Below the pieces are notes generated by a model. That model had not been told where the DNA came from. It ran no database searches and was given only the letters and a program-made list of their open reading frames with translations. The position numbers and the translations under genes are program-made. 33,083 nucleotides of DNA from Amphimedon queenslandica. Lineage: Eukaryota > Porifera > Demospongiae > Haplosclerida > Niphatidae. Positions 19,901-33,024 of this stretch are shown here, in pieces. The stretch is from assembly GCF_000090795.2 (NCBI RefSeq), contig NW_003546446.1, forward strand, positions 119,913 to 152,995, written 5' to 3'. The first letter of the stretch is position 1. Every line of letters begins with the position of its first letter.

Positions 19901-22900
19901 ATGTTACCTTTCCATCTTTCTCTCCCATCCACCAACCCTCTCCTCTTTGTTTCACAGTGATGATGTCTCCTTTGTGTATTGAGAGATGGTTTGGTTGAGT
20001 CCCATCCCAATCATACATCACCTCCACATTGTCCTTGTCATCTAAAGGAAAGGAATACATTGCATAACTATAGCACTACTAATAACTCAAGTATACATGT
20101 ACATGTACATAATTTTATTAATATGTTATAATTGGGATTTTCTGTATAATGATAATACACATAGCAAGTTGGCAAAATTTTCTCATCCTAAATCTACATG
20201 TACTGTACCACTTAAGTGTTCATGTACATGTACATGTATACTGTACTATACCATGAGAAAGATTTTATTATTCTATCAAGAGTAGGTTGTACATAAAGAG
20301 AGGATCCACACAACTCGTCCTTTATCTTATGAGAAAGTTGTTACACTACATGTACATGTACCTCAAGAGGGAGGGCAAAAGGGAGGGTATATCTACTCAT
20401 GTTACTGAGACTAACTGAGACTGGGTATAGCTTTATCACTACAACAACTAGTGAACTATTGTACTACATAAGAAGAAGCTTAGGAACATTAAGTATCACT
20501 AAAGTCTAGACACAATAAAGAGGCTACTACTTCTACTCAATACTAACCGAAGATGAAGCTACCTATCATTATGATAATGTGTGCTGTGGCTAGTTTTATT
20601 AACATAGCTAGTGCTGAGGATTTCACAATTGATTCCTTAGCCAATGCTCTACAAGGAATAGCTGAGACTTTAAAAGCTAACAGCTGGAGGTTTCGTAATG
20701 ATACAAGTACATGTACATGTACATGTAACTGCTGGTGGTCAAAGGGTCCGGAACCTATCCCTACCTCTTGCAAGGATATAAGTGAGAAATGGCCAAGAAG
20801 CATCTCTGGGTATTATGAAATTATAAACGAAATTGGATCTCCAGCCTATGTTTACTGTAGCATGGAGGAGCTGTGTGGTTCAGGAGGAGGATGGACAAGA
20901 CTAGCATATCTGGATATGAGTGACTCTACAGCAAACTGTCCTTTTGGGTTTAGACTGTACCAGTCTAAAGGAGTTAGAGCTTGTGGTAGACCAGTAACAA
21001 GCAGTGGTAGCTGTGTATCAGTTCAGTTCCCATCTAATAATATCAGTTACTCTCAAGTGTGTGGTAGAGTAGTGGGATATCAATATGGATCTCCTGATGC
21101 ATTGAGTAACTGGCACAATAATCATCACAATGATCTCAACTCCTATTATCTTGATGGTGTTAGCATCACTCACGGGTCACCTCGTCAACATGTCTGGTCA
21201 TTAGTTGCAGGAATAAGAGAATCAGCTCTTCATGGTGGAGGAACAAACAACTGCCCATGCCTCACTGGGAGCAAGCAAACTGTTCAATCCTTCATTGGAA
21301 AGGATTACTATTGTGAGTCAGGGGCAAGTTCAAGTTGGGGGCCAATTCTCTACACATCTGATCCACTCTGGGACGGTAAAGAATGCCCTACTCTTGAATC
21401 ACCTTGCTGTACTGCTCCAAATCTCCCATGGTTTCATAAAGACTATGGTAACACTACCACTACTGACTTTATTGAGTTGAGGGTCTGTGCTGATCAAGGA
21501 ACAAGTGACGAAGACGTTCCTATTAGTTACTATGAGCTGTATGTTAAATAACTGAACCCACTGACTTAAATGCACATTGTACTTGTAATCTTGTACATAC
21601 ATGTATACATGATATACATGTACATGTACATGTAAATTGTACATGTAAGGTTACTATTATTTTTGCTAAATTTAATAACGCTTTTCTCAATTGCAAGTAA
21701 ATGTACATGTACAAGTAGAAGCATACACATGTACATGTACATGTATGATTACATTGATTACAATAACTTACTGTTGCTAGCAGTGTTAGGAGGAGGAGTA
21801 GGAGGAGGAGGAGGAGAGACAGGTCCATCATCAATAGGTTGTAGGTACGCTAACGGTGCCCACCCCTCCCCTCCCTCATGTCTCACCCTCACCCACCCAT
21901 CCTGAGCCGACTGGTGTTCAGTACAACCAGTGACAATATCTCCCTGAGTGAATGACACCTCTTCTTTATCAGTAGCTGAGAAGCTATACTTAGCCCGATA
22001 CGTGATAGAGGGTAGAGGGGTATTAGGGACATCCCCTGCCCCACCTGTGAATTGGGGTGTGGTTACATTGCCATAAAAGGCGTCGGAGCTTGAGTCCGGA
22101 GAGGGTGTGGTCTTCCAGGGATCTGATGGGACCACGTTTTGGTACGAGTCCTCAAACGAGTTTTCAAAGTCGGCAGTGAATACGTTGGAATAAGAGCTAG
22201 CCACCGGGTCCGGGGATGCTATAATATTGAGGTCTTGAGGGGGCGGGGGAAGATCGTAAAGAACCTCCTCAGCTACAGAAAGTGGGCGTGGCTTCTCTGG
22301 AACCTTTTTAACAGAGTCGGGAGGCAAGTCGTAAATGGCTTCGTTAATCGTTGAAAGTGGGCGTGGCTTGGCTTGTATTTGTGGTTTTGGTTGTATCTGA
22401 GGTTTATCAGTTGGTTGTGGTTTTTTAGCACTGTCAGGAGGTAAGTCATAAAGTGGCTCTTGCTTAACAAGGCTTGCTGTTTCTTGAACTGGCTTAGAAG
22501 GAGATGGGCGTGGCCTAGCAAGACCAGGGGGCGGGGCTATGGCATGAACGGGTGATTTGGGAGGTGGCTTAGGTGCAACTGGGGGCGGAGTCTTCTCACG
22601 AGGCGTGGTTGGAATGGGTGGGACCACTGGAGGCGGAGTTTCATCCCAAGGTGCGGTTTGAGAGGGCTGCATCGATTCCGGAAACTCATAAATATAACTA
22701 TCAGATTGGGGCTCTTCCGGAGTTGGGAGGCCTTTGGGTAATATTGGAGGAGGCGTGTCTGTGGTTGCCATGGAAATAGGAGGTGGGATTGGGGGCGGGG
22801 CCTGTGACGATTCTTGTGTCTCAAAGTCAAAAGTGTCTGGTTTAGAGTGTCTTAAATTAGTCGGTTTAGGCGGTAGGGATGGTTTTGGCGGTACTGGTGG

Positions 22901-23491
22901 TTTATTGGGAGTGAAGGAGGAGGATGATGATGACATTGCCTTGGTCTCTCGTACCACATCCTCCAGTGACTCGTACACTACAGTGGTTGATGGTTGCTGG
23001 GTGGGTGTGGCTTCGGGTATAGTTGATACAGATGAAGATTTATTACCTGTACAACAAGGAAAAAATAAATAGTAATTATAACTATACATTAAAAATTAAA
23101 CTACTGTACATGTACATTTACATGTACATGTACATGTACAATGTATGAAAAATTACAATAATTATCATTGGGCCCGCAAATCAATGTACATGTACATGTA
23201 CATTGTACGGTATATGCTCTAGTAATTTGCTAATACAGTACATGTACATTTACATGTATCACTGATTTTATTTATTGATTTATTATTATTATTCTTACTG
23301 TCATTAGTAGTAATGTTGATTCCCTTAGGGTCATCAACAGCTGATGTTGAGGTGGTGTTCTTGCTGGTCTCCTTTTGCTTTTGTTTCTGTAGCTCTTTCT
23401 TCCTCTGCTGTAGCTCAGCAACCTTCTTCTTCATTGCCTTTGAATCCTCTTTAGAGGGAGACTGAGGGAGGGAGAGAGGGAGGGAGAGAGA

Positions 23492-23537
<46 letters not shown>

Positions 23538-26500
23538 TGTACATATACATGTACATAAGTGTACATGTGTAATTACCAACAGTCAAAATATTTGAAAGGA
23601 AACACAAACAATGGACACATGTACAAAAGACAAAAGCTTTATACATGCACAATGTAGTTATTAATAAATGCATGTACATGTACTTACCACTGGTGTCTTT
23701 GATTTTGATTTGAATAAACTAAACCCTGAGGATGAACCCTGCTTGGCTAACATTTCCTTTTGCTTCTTTATAGCCTCGTCAGCCTATCAAGAATTAATAA
23801 ATGAAATACAAATGTATCACCAAATGAAAACAATGAAAATGGTAGTACCTTTCTTTTTGTATCTTCTAAAGTTTTCTAATAAAAATAAAATAAATATTAC
23901 ATGTTACATGCATAATCAGAATTATACACACATACATGTACATAAAACATGTACATGTACACACACAATGTACATTATGTACAAATGTACATGTAAATGT
24001 TTATATACTTACAGCGTTCCTCTGTGCTTCCAAAGCTTTTTCTTCCTTTTCTCTTCTTTCCTTCTCTTCCTTTTCTCTCCTTTCCCTCTCCTCCTCCTCC
24101 CTCCTCCTTCTCTCTTCCTCCTCCTCTTCCCTCCTCCTTCTCTCCTCCTCTCTCTTCCTTTCTTCTTCTCGTATCCTCTCTCTCTCCTCTTCCTCCAGCC
24201 TCTTAGCCAGCTCCAACGAGGCCTTCTCCTCACTAGCCCTCCTCTCCTTATCAAAGGCAATCTTCTCCTCGATCATCTTCTGGTGTCTCTCTATCTCTCT
24301 CCTTTTCTTGCTAGCTTCTTCTTGTTTTGCTATTTCAAGTTCAAGTGCTTTTTGTCTTTTCTGTGACTCCTCAATGACTCTCCTTCTCCTGTCCACCTCT
24401 TCTTGCTGTCTCATGGTCTCCATTTGTCTTCTTGTGTCTTCTTTCTTCCTTTGGAGGGACTGAACTAGCCCTTCTTCCTTTTTACAGTTAGACTGAAGAG
24501 ACTAGGAGAGAGAGAGGGAGATGAAGAAATTTGAAAATAAAATAAAATTAAGGTACATATACATGTACAAAAGGAGCAACATGCAAGTACATGTACATAC
24601 AGTGTAAAATATACATGTATTCAGTCAACAAATCAGATACATGTACATGTATACCAAAACTTAAAGCATGTGAAACTGAAATACAATAAAATTAGTACAA
24701 TTATGACAATTGGGACTATAATGAGTTGACTAATTTCAATCCAAATGCAATTACATGTAATGTACATGTACATTACATGTAATGTGTACATGTACTGTAC
24801 ATACATGTACATGTATGTATAATAAAATCTTACTATTAAAGTATTCTTCTTTTCATTCAATGCAGTCCTCATCTCCTCCAGTAGGGAGCTCTCCTTGACA
24901 CTAGTAGTCCTCATGTTGGTTAGGTTATTGGAGAGGATCTTGTAATGCTCCATTAGCTGAGCATCTCTTGTCCTCTCAGGACTGGAGGAGGAGATACTGA
25001 ACAATGCCTGCTGGTGACTTCTCTTTTGGGCTTCTAACTGAGTGTACTCATTTTGAATAAACTGGAGGAGAGAGAGAGGGGGAGATGGTGAGAGTGAGAG
25101 AGAGGGGAGACAGAGGGGGGAGAAGGGAAAGGAGACAGAAATAAAAGTAAAGGTGAAAGGGGAAAGAGAAATGACTGAATTAGGTGGAATGGAGGAAGAA
25201 TGATGTAAATGCAATTACTATAATTATTATATGCATGTACTGTACATGTACAACTATAGAATTCTGAACATTACCATTGTGAATGCATAACAAATATTTT
25301 ACATGCATGTACTGTAATGCAACAATTTTTATAAGGTACATGTACATGTACATGTAGATGCATATACATGACAATAAATTTTTAATAATAATAATTAATA
25401 CATCTACAAGTAGAGTGTACTTCTTTACTTTCATTTCCGCTGCTTTTTGTAACAGTTGAGCATTATCATTAGCCCTAGTCTCCTTCAGTTGATCAATACT
25501 CCTCACCAGATCAGTATGTCTCTCCCTCTCCTGACTCAGTCTGATACCCAGTGTCCTTCGCTCTACCTCAATCTTCCCCAAATGTTCAACAATCTCTTGC
25601 TGGTATTGTCTCAAGGAGGCTATCCCTCCTCTCTCGTGTCTCAACTCTTCTTCCAGCTCAGCCTGTCTTCTCTTCATCCATTCTTCTTTTCTCTTCCTCT
25701 CCATTTCTTTCAGTTCTGCTTCTCTCTGCAGTGCTGCTTGTTGCATTGCTCTCTCTCTTGCTCGCTCCATTTCCAGAGCCTTTTGTCGTTGTTTCTCTAG
25801 TTCAGCTTGTCTCAGTGCTTCAGCTTTTTGTATCTCTTGTCTCTTTCTCTCTTCCTCCTCCTGCCTCTTCCTTTCTCTTTCCTCCTATTAAGTAAAGACT
25901 TCATTATGAATTCACTGCTTTAATCATCTTAAAATTTATTCTCACTAATTTGGTCTTATGTGTACATGTACATGTACATGTACATTGTACATGTATATAC
26001 ACATGTACATGTACTGTATATGTATTTTTAAAGAGACTTTACATGTACATGTACAATGTATTATTATTTCTTATCACAATAATTGGCCGCTATCATTAAA
26101 TAACATGTACATGTACATGCATGTTTTATAAATAAAATAAGAGATATGGTGTACACAGTACATAAAATACAGATTACAAGTGAACTGTTCTTTCCCCTCT
26201 CTCTCTCTTTTACTTTTTCTTTGTCTTCCTGTTCCTTCAATAATCGTCTCCTTCTCTCAAGTTCATTCCTTCCTTCATCAAAATTTTGTTTTTTCTTGTC
26301 CTCAAAACTGCTAAAAGTAGCTCCTCCCCCTACTCCAGTTCCTCCTCCAGCCCTCTGTCCCATGACTGGGGTAGTTCCTTTGGTTGGTTTCAGTTCAGGA
26401 GGGAGGGAGGGTGGAGGTGTTAGTCCTTTCTCTGCTCTGTCCAGGAGAAAGATGGCGATACAAAACTCATCCAAAGAGAGACGACCATCTTTATCAACAT

Positions 26501-27622
26501 CAGACAGATCCCTGAGAAAAAGAAAAGAAGATACATGTACATGTACAATCATCATAATACATATGTAAGTGAATTTATAATACACATGTACATGTACAGT
26601 ATACAGGGTTCTGCCCAAAAAAATTAGAGATGGTTGGAGACTAATGTAGTTCCTTTTAAATTATGTACACCATACTAGTAGACTACAATATCATGCTTTA
26701 TGTATGGTTATTAGTATTAATTGGATGGTTGGTCTAAGTGATGAACTGGCTGGTTCATTTGTTGAGGTGGTTGTCCCGACCACCCCCGACCACCATAGGC
26801 AGAACTATGAGTATATGTACAGTACATTGTAAATGCATGAGAGAATTAATAGAATTAAGCCTATAGTAACAAATCAATGATAATTATCAAATTATCAATT
26901 ATAATAGTAAATTATCATTTGTAACTGTAAAAGGAATTACAAGTAACACACTCCGGCAATAAAACAATACAATACCATACATAATGTAATACATGTACTA
27001 AGCATAAACACCATTTCCGACAAATATGTCAGTTATTATTCTCCCAAAAATACAAACAAAACTATCATAAAACACACATTCATTAATATTACCATATCTT
27101 TCTTAACGTCACTTGGTCCAGGTTAGATCTTGTTAAAACTCTCTTGGCTTCGTCAGCTGATACAAAGCCACTCCTACTCTTATCACATGTATTGAACATG
27201 AGATTATACTGGCGTCTGGACTCGGGACTCATGGTCCAACTGGTCTGACTTAACGAGCTCATGGACACGCCCCTCCCGACTCCACCTGCCCCTAACATAG
27301 GCGACTTATTAACCAACGGACTGGATTGATACGGGGCACCATCTTTTCTTAATGACCGAGTGGAGGCGTGGCTTTGAAGCTATGAATAATAATGAATTAA
27401 TAAATTTATAATGATAATGATTTTACTGTATAGTGGTTATATTTTACTGAAAATAAATTTCGCATTTTTTTATTAAATTTGAAAATTAAAAAGGCGTGGC
27501 ACACTAGGAAAAATGGCTGTGGAAGGTAAGATTTGCAAAAAATTTATAACAACTAAATGCTAATTTAAACAAATCCGCAAATTTTTATACCAACAAAATA
27601 AAACCCCTATACGGTATAATGA

Positions 27623-27661
<39 letters not shown>

Positions 27662-29202
27662 TACATTCATTGCTGATAAAGAGGATGTAGCTGTTGATGC
27701 TTGTGCCTGTCTGATTAGATTCATGGCCATAACAAATTCATTGAGATTAATGAATCCATCATTATTCTGATCCACACTGCTCCATATCTGGGCCAGCTGG
27801 GGGGAGGGGAGACCGGAACGCTCAAACACAGGGCGAACCTGCTGACCTGTAGCGATACCAAAAAGAAAATAATTTGCATGTACATGTACATGTACATGTA
27901 TAACAGTCAGAAACTTTTGGAAGACTACATGTAACATGGATACATACATGTACATGTACATGTAAACTTAATTCACAATGTGGCTAAAAACCTGCTTTTA
28001 AAAGTTTCTCAAGACACAAGAAATTTTACAAAATGGTCTTTTTCAAAAGCAATAAAAGTTGTTGCATGCTAACTGTGTACATGTACATGTACATGTACAT
28101 GATGCGGTGTAAATTTGCATTAGTAAGTGACTGCCAAATAGAAAAGTAGTAATTGAAAATATCAACATCATACACACATGTACTTCTTAATTTGGCATTT
28201 TACCTTAAGGCAAGTTACATGTATTAGTACATGTACATGTAAATGTTTTTTAATACAACTACATGTAAATGTACATGTATAATGAGATAATACATGTACA
28301 TTGTACATTACAATCTGTAATTAACAGCATTTATAGCAATGCATGTACATGTACATGTACGTACATAATTTACATGTACATGTATGCATGTGTCTACATG
28401 TAGTGTACTAATATTTACAAACAAACCAAAGTGCCAGGGTTTGCATTCATGTGCAGTGTACATGTACATGCACCTACGTGTATTTTGTTACAAATAAAAA
28501 AAACAAGTACATGTACACAGTGTACATGTACTGTACGTACATGCACATGTACATATAGAATTCTTAATAGAATTAATTTAACTCATCAATTATTGTTTAA
28601 AAACCGACATGCACATGTATCCATTTAAAGGGATGGAATTTTGACGATAATTGGTGAATTTCAATCGGACAAATTGGCAGCCATGAGTCAAGTATTATAG
28701 TACAAATGTGTGGATTTAATTTTGGCAAACGGCAAAGAAATTATTACACATTTAAAGTTTTAAAACTCTTTCAAAATTACATGTACCAGCTATACATGTA
28801 AGTAGATGTACATACAATAATGATGCATGCATGCATATATTAAAGACTTTTAGTAGTAAATATTCTTGTATTGGCAAATGAGAATCAAATTGACAAATTT
28901 TCCAAATTTAAGTTGCTCGCTCCAAAATTACATGTAATATCATGCAATTACATGTACATGTACATGTATATCCGATTATTAAATTAACTTTAGCATAAAA
29001 TTAATTGCACTACTTACTAAACAAGTATTGAGACACACATGCATGTACATGTACATGTGCATGTACAGTATGTATCATACATGTAATAGTACATGTAAAA
29101 TTGTAAAAAAACAGGTAGTCCTACCTCCTATCATGCCATTAACTGGCCCAAGGGAATAGAACAACTGCTCATCACTACCACCACTGGCACCCCAGCCTGA
29201 CC
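13264..29202 (-). CDS. ITSN: intersectin, long form (EH-EH-CC-5xSH3-DH-PH-C2)
   Basis: Exons, 5' to 3' on the minus strand: 29202-29125, 27846-27665, 27379-27093, 26511-26214 (or -26178), 25884-25429, 25061-24834, 24501-24013, 23875-23849, 23783-23688, 23461-23299, 23046-21772, 20041-19908, 19652-19122, 18610-18382, 17682-17555, 17508-17421, 16341-16070, 15737-15573, 15049-14978, 14926 into the gap, gap to 14129, 14044-13965, 13905-13712, 13652-13571, 13427-13264. Phases agree at every junction checked. Intersectin is a scaffold at clathrin-coated pits that binds epsin/AP2 partners through EH domains and dynamin/synaptojanin through SH3 domains, and activates Cdc42 through DH-PH. About 1,900 residues are expected. 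The first coding exon (ending phase 1) was not found and part of the PH domain lies in the gap. Confidence 0.95.
13965..15049 (-). CDS. ITSN: intersectin PH domain, interrupted by the gap
   Basis: Exon 15049-14978 ([19 protein letters not shown]) is only 72 bases but phase 0 on both sides and matches the PH start. Exon 14926 onward reads [17 protein letters not shown] before running into the Ns at 14805. After the gap, 14156-14129 gives LKAETDSG and 14044-13965 gives [15 protein letters not shown], the final PH helix. The PH domain positions DH at phosphoinositide membranes. Confidence 0.9.
14157..14805. other. assembly gap
   Basis: 649 Ns. By comparison with the family it should contain the middle of the PH domain. 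Confidence 1.
15110..15480. repeat. tandem satellite array 2 inside intersectin
   Basis: About two units of roughly 173 bp (cores near 15232 and 15405) with GGAGCCATTTTTTGGAAAAA and ATTTGTCAGAATCAGCTCAA. Same family as array 1; it lies in the intron between the last DH exon and the first PH exon. Confidence 0.8.
15573..17682 (-). CDS. ITSN: intersectin DH (RhoGEF) exons
   Basis: Exons 17682-17555, 17508-17421, 16341-16070 and 15737-15573. Sequence: [34 protein letters not shown]-type helix [32 protein letters not shown] (the conserved LxxPxQRxxKY helix), [15 protein letters not shown]. This matches the Cdc42-specific exchange domain of long-form intersectin. Exon 16341 uses the second of two adjacent AGs (16342), because the first breaks the frame. 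A second, decayed copy of the last two exons lies at 4723-5292. Confidence 0.93.
15865..15990 (+). repeat. dispersed repeat R, copy 1
   Basis: About 125 bp from GATACTGTCTAAAGACTTCT to GGTGAAATCAATTATAGGAA; an inverted, diverged copy is at 17770-17885. It lies in the DH intron where the duplicate at 4723-5292 has no such sequence. Confidence 0.7.
16664..17387. mobile_element. TIR element with fossil coding sequence
   Basis: Terminal inverted repeats of 27 bases with one mismatch (TATAGTCTGTTCAGGTTGAC at the left, inverted at the right). The minus strand keeps coding-like sequence: [14 protein letters not shown] then a stop, [20 protein letters not shown], and the acidic [19 protein letters not shown] near its end, with stops and frame breaks between. 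It lies in an intersectin intron. Confidence 0.75.
17770..17885 (-). repeat. dispersed repeat R, copy 2 (inverted)
   Basis: Reads TTCCTATAATTGATTTCACC to GAAGTCTTTAGACAGTATCT, the reverse complement of copy 1. A third fragment of its end (GGTGAAATCAATTATAGGAA) occurs at 18086-18105, directly next to the hairpin. Confidence 0.7.
18104..18134. repeat. perfect hairpin, 14-base arms, 3-base loop
   Basis: AACGACCTGGGGGC, TAC, GCCCCCAGGTCGTT. The GC-rich arms stand out in otherwise AT-rich intron DNA. Confidence 0.95.
18382..20041 (-). CDS. ITSN: intersectin SH3B to SH3E exons
   Basis: Exons 20041-19908, 19652-19122 and 18610-18382. SH3[28 protein letters not shown], then VGWFPGKYV after the intron. 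SH3[37 protein letters not shown]3[43 protein letters not shown]3[41 protein letters not shown]. All keep the double Trp and the FP..Yv end except SH3D, which has NRI for NYV. These domains recruit dynamin, synaptojanin, N-WASP and Sos in other animals. Confidence 0.93.
20553..21551 (+). CDS. secreted fibrinogen-related/intelectin-like protein
   Basis: A single-exon frame of 332 residues starting [20 protein letters not shown], a signal peptide with likely cleavage after SA. A short Cys-rich linker follows, then a fibrinogen-like lectin-type region: [86 protein letters not shown] and [10 protein letters not shown]. Many paired Cys indicate an extracellular fold. Proteins of this type are numerous in sponges; their ligands are mostly unknown, carbohydrate binding being a guess. 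The gene is nested, opposite in strand, in the intersectin intron 20042-21771. A run of the ACATGT hexamer lies within its coding sequence (about 20705-20728) and encodes alternating Thr-Cys. Confidence 0.88.
   Translation: MKLPIIMIMCAVASFINIASAEDFTIDSLANALQGIAETLKANSWRFRNDTSTCTCTCNCWWSKGPEPIPTSCKDISEKWPRSISGYYEIINEIGSPAYVYCSMEELCGSGGGWTRLAYLDMSDSTANCPFGFRLYQSKGVRACGRPVTSSGSCVSVQFPSNNISYSQVCGRVVGYQYGSPDALSNWHNNHHNDLNSYYLDGVSITHGSPRQHVWSLVAGIRESALHGGGTNNCPCLTGSKQTVQSFIGKDYYCESGASSSWGPILYTSDPLWDGKECPTLESPCCTAPNLPWFHKDYGNTTTTDFIELRVCADQGTSDEDVPISYYELYVK
21772..23046 (-). CDS. ITSN: intersectin proline-rich insert and SH3A
   Basis: A single 1275-base exon. It holds many PxxP runs (e.g. [18 protein letters not shown]), three YDLPP motifs ([27 protein letters not shown]) plus YIYEFPES, then acidic/aromatic FENSFEDSY and DPWKTTP motifs, and finally SH3A ([43 protein letters not shown]). 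YDxP is the Crk/Nck-type SH2 site when phosphorylated; DPW and FxxSFxD are AP2-appendage-type motifs. The linker is far longer than in vertebrate intersectin at this place, where no YDxP series is usual. Confidence 0.9.
23299..26511 (-). CDS. ITSN: intersectin coiled-coil region
   Basis: Exons 26511-26214, 25884-25429, 25061-24834, 24501-24013, 23875-23849, 23783-23688 and 23461-23299. After the end of EH2 comes a Gly/Pro linker, then about 400 residues of Glu/Arg/Lys-rich heptads (e.g. [52 protein letters not shown]). This matches the KLERQ coiled coil used for oligomerisation and SNARE/Eps15 contacts. A 27-base exon (KTLEDTKRK) is phase-symmetric and could be skipped. The donor of exon 26511-26214 is uncertain (GTAAAA or GTAATC 36 bases later). 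Confidence 0.9.
23495..23534. repeat. (GA)n microsatellite, polypyrimidine tract of an intersectin acceptor
   Basis: Pure GA run within a longer purine tract (23464-23534). On the coding (minus) strand it is CT-rich and ends in the acceptor of exon 23461-23299. Confidence 0.85.
26512..27092 (-). other. intersectin intron, nothing recognised
   Basis: About 580 bases between the two EH2 exons. Isolated ACATGT units only, and a GACCACC-type short duplication near 26776. Confidence 0.5.
27093..29202 (-). CDS. ITSN: intersectin EH1 and EH2 exons
   Basis: EH1: [17 protein letters not shown], then [15 protein letters not shown] and the Ca-binding-type loop [13 protein letters not shown], from exons 29202-29125 and 27846-27665. 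EH2: [19 protein letters not shown] and [10 protein letters not shown] from 27379-27093, completed by [16 protein letters not shown] in the next exon. EH domains bind NPF peptides of epsins and similar endocytic proteins. Both loops keep their acidic ligands and both keep the Trp of the NPF pocket (QIW, KIW). Confidence 0.93.
27426..27614. mobile_element. MITE C, 189 bp
   Basis: Left CTGTATAGTGGTTATATTTT, right (inverted) CCGTATAGGGGTTTTATTTT; TA at 27424-27425 and 27615-27616. It lies in an intersectin intron, next to a (GT)n run. Confidence 0.75.
27625..27659. repeat. (GT)n microsatellite
   Basis: About 17 GT units ending just before the donor of the EH1 exon (GTAAGC, 27664-27659 on the minus strand). 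On the coding strand it forms a CA run directly after the donor. Confidence 0.9.
27847..29124 (-). other. intersectin intron 27847-29124
   Basis: 1.28 kb rich in ACATGT clusters (e.g. 28075-28100, 28225-28400, 28955-28970, 29040-29065) and TTTGGCAAA-type fragments near 28720 and 28870 like those in the MITEs. No exon seen. Confidence 0.6.
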
Positions 29203-29458
29203 CTGTGGAAAGAAAACAAGAAGTTAAAATGGAGTAGAGAGAGAGAGGAGGCGGTTAAGGCCCTTCTCTTGCCTTGTGGAGGTAGAGGGCTAGTCCTAGC
29301 TGGTAGCGTCCAGCTGTGGTAAGACATTAAAGTACACACTCGTTAATATCTGAAGCTCAATATGAAGAGAGAGAGGGAGACAGGGAGAGCTTTTTTCAGT
29401 TTTTATTGGGTTGGGTCACTGTTTGAGGGACGGGCGTTAATTAGAGTAACATCAACAA

Positions 29459-29466
29459 TGACGTAA
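29459..29466 (+). promoter_or_regulatory. CRE-like half palindrome TGACGTAA
   Basis: ATF/CREB-type variant site about 50 bases from the full CRE, in the divergent promoter interval. Confidence 0.4.
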
Positions 29467-29511
29467 TGGGGCGTGCCCATGAAGTGGGCGCGGTCGTATA
29501 GGCGTGGTAGG

Positions 29512-29519
29512 TGACGTCA
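29512..29519. promoter_or_regulatory. CRE palindrome TGACGTCA
   Basis: Full cAMP-response-element palindrome about 95 bases before the CHMP2B start codon. Being symmetric, it could serve both genes. Binding is not shown. Confidence 0.5.
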
Positions 29520-29613
29520 GCATTAATCAGCAGTGCAAAACATCACAAGTATTTCTTGTGATTTGGTCATGTGAATAGAAGCAGACAGAACTCAGAGAGA
29601 CAAGAAAGAAGCA

Positions 29614-32690
<3,077 letters not shown>

Positions 32691-32907
32691 TTATAATAAT
32701 TACAAATAATATGTAATAATTAATTTATTGTTGTCATTGTCTTTATTATTAAATTTTTATTCTAATTAGACAAGTTTAACTCCAGTACCACCTTCATAAT
32801 ATGTTTAATTACTGCATAGGAACTAAGCATAGTTATTACTAATAGGACTAGTATCTATGGTTAGCACAAATGTCTTCTTGAAGTTCAATGGGAAGTGGGA
32901 ACACTAC

Positions 32908-33024
32908 TGCAGTTGTGGTTGGTTTGATGATGGCAATCATAACTGTGAGAATGTAAAGGATCTTTCATATGTCACTGTGGACAAGGATATGAAACATCAG
33001 CATGGGATCCTAAAAGATGCATAG
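32908..33024 (+). pseudogene. EGF-like fragments with a frame break
   Basis: One frame gives YCSCGWFDDGNHNCEN, the end of an EGF module. A second frame from 32949 gives ECKGSFICHCGQGYETSAW and PKRCI, the end of another, closing in phase 1 at a GTATGG donor (33025), the usual phase for EGF exons. The frames differ by one base around 32947-32952. It may be the left part of a gene lying beyond the window, or a decayed copy. Confidence 0.5.

Larger units (their letters stand above)
29203..29613. promoter_or_regulatory. divergent intersectin/CHMP2B promoter region
   Basis: About 400 bases separate the first visible intersectin exon (minus) from the CHMP2B start (plus). It is more GC-rich than its surroundings and has GGGCGTG and GGCGTGG boxes (about 29469-29510) plus CRE-like sites. 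Intersectin's unlocated first exon may also lie here. A shared promoter is inferred from arrangement. Confidence 0.6.

Noticed and set aside
22139..23072. Plus- and second-frame minus open frames over the proline-rich exon (Gly-rich or His/Pro-rich)
   Set aside because: Shadows of the real 1275-base exon, whose frame is phase-compatible on both sides and contains the SH3A domain.
23936..24463. Long plus-strand Ser/Leu/Phe-rich open frames opposite the intersectin coiled coil
   Set aside because: They are the antisense of GAG/AGA-rich heptad-repeat exons on the minus strand.
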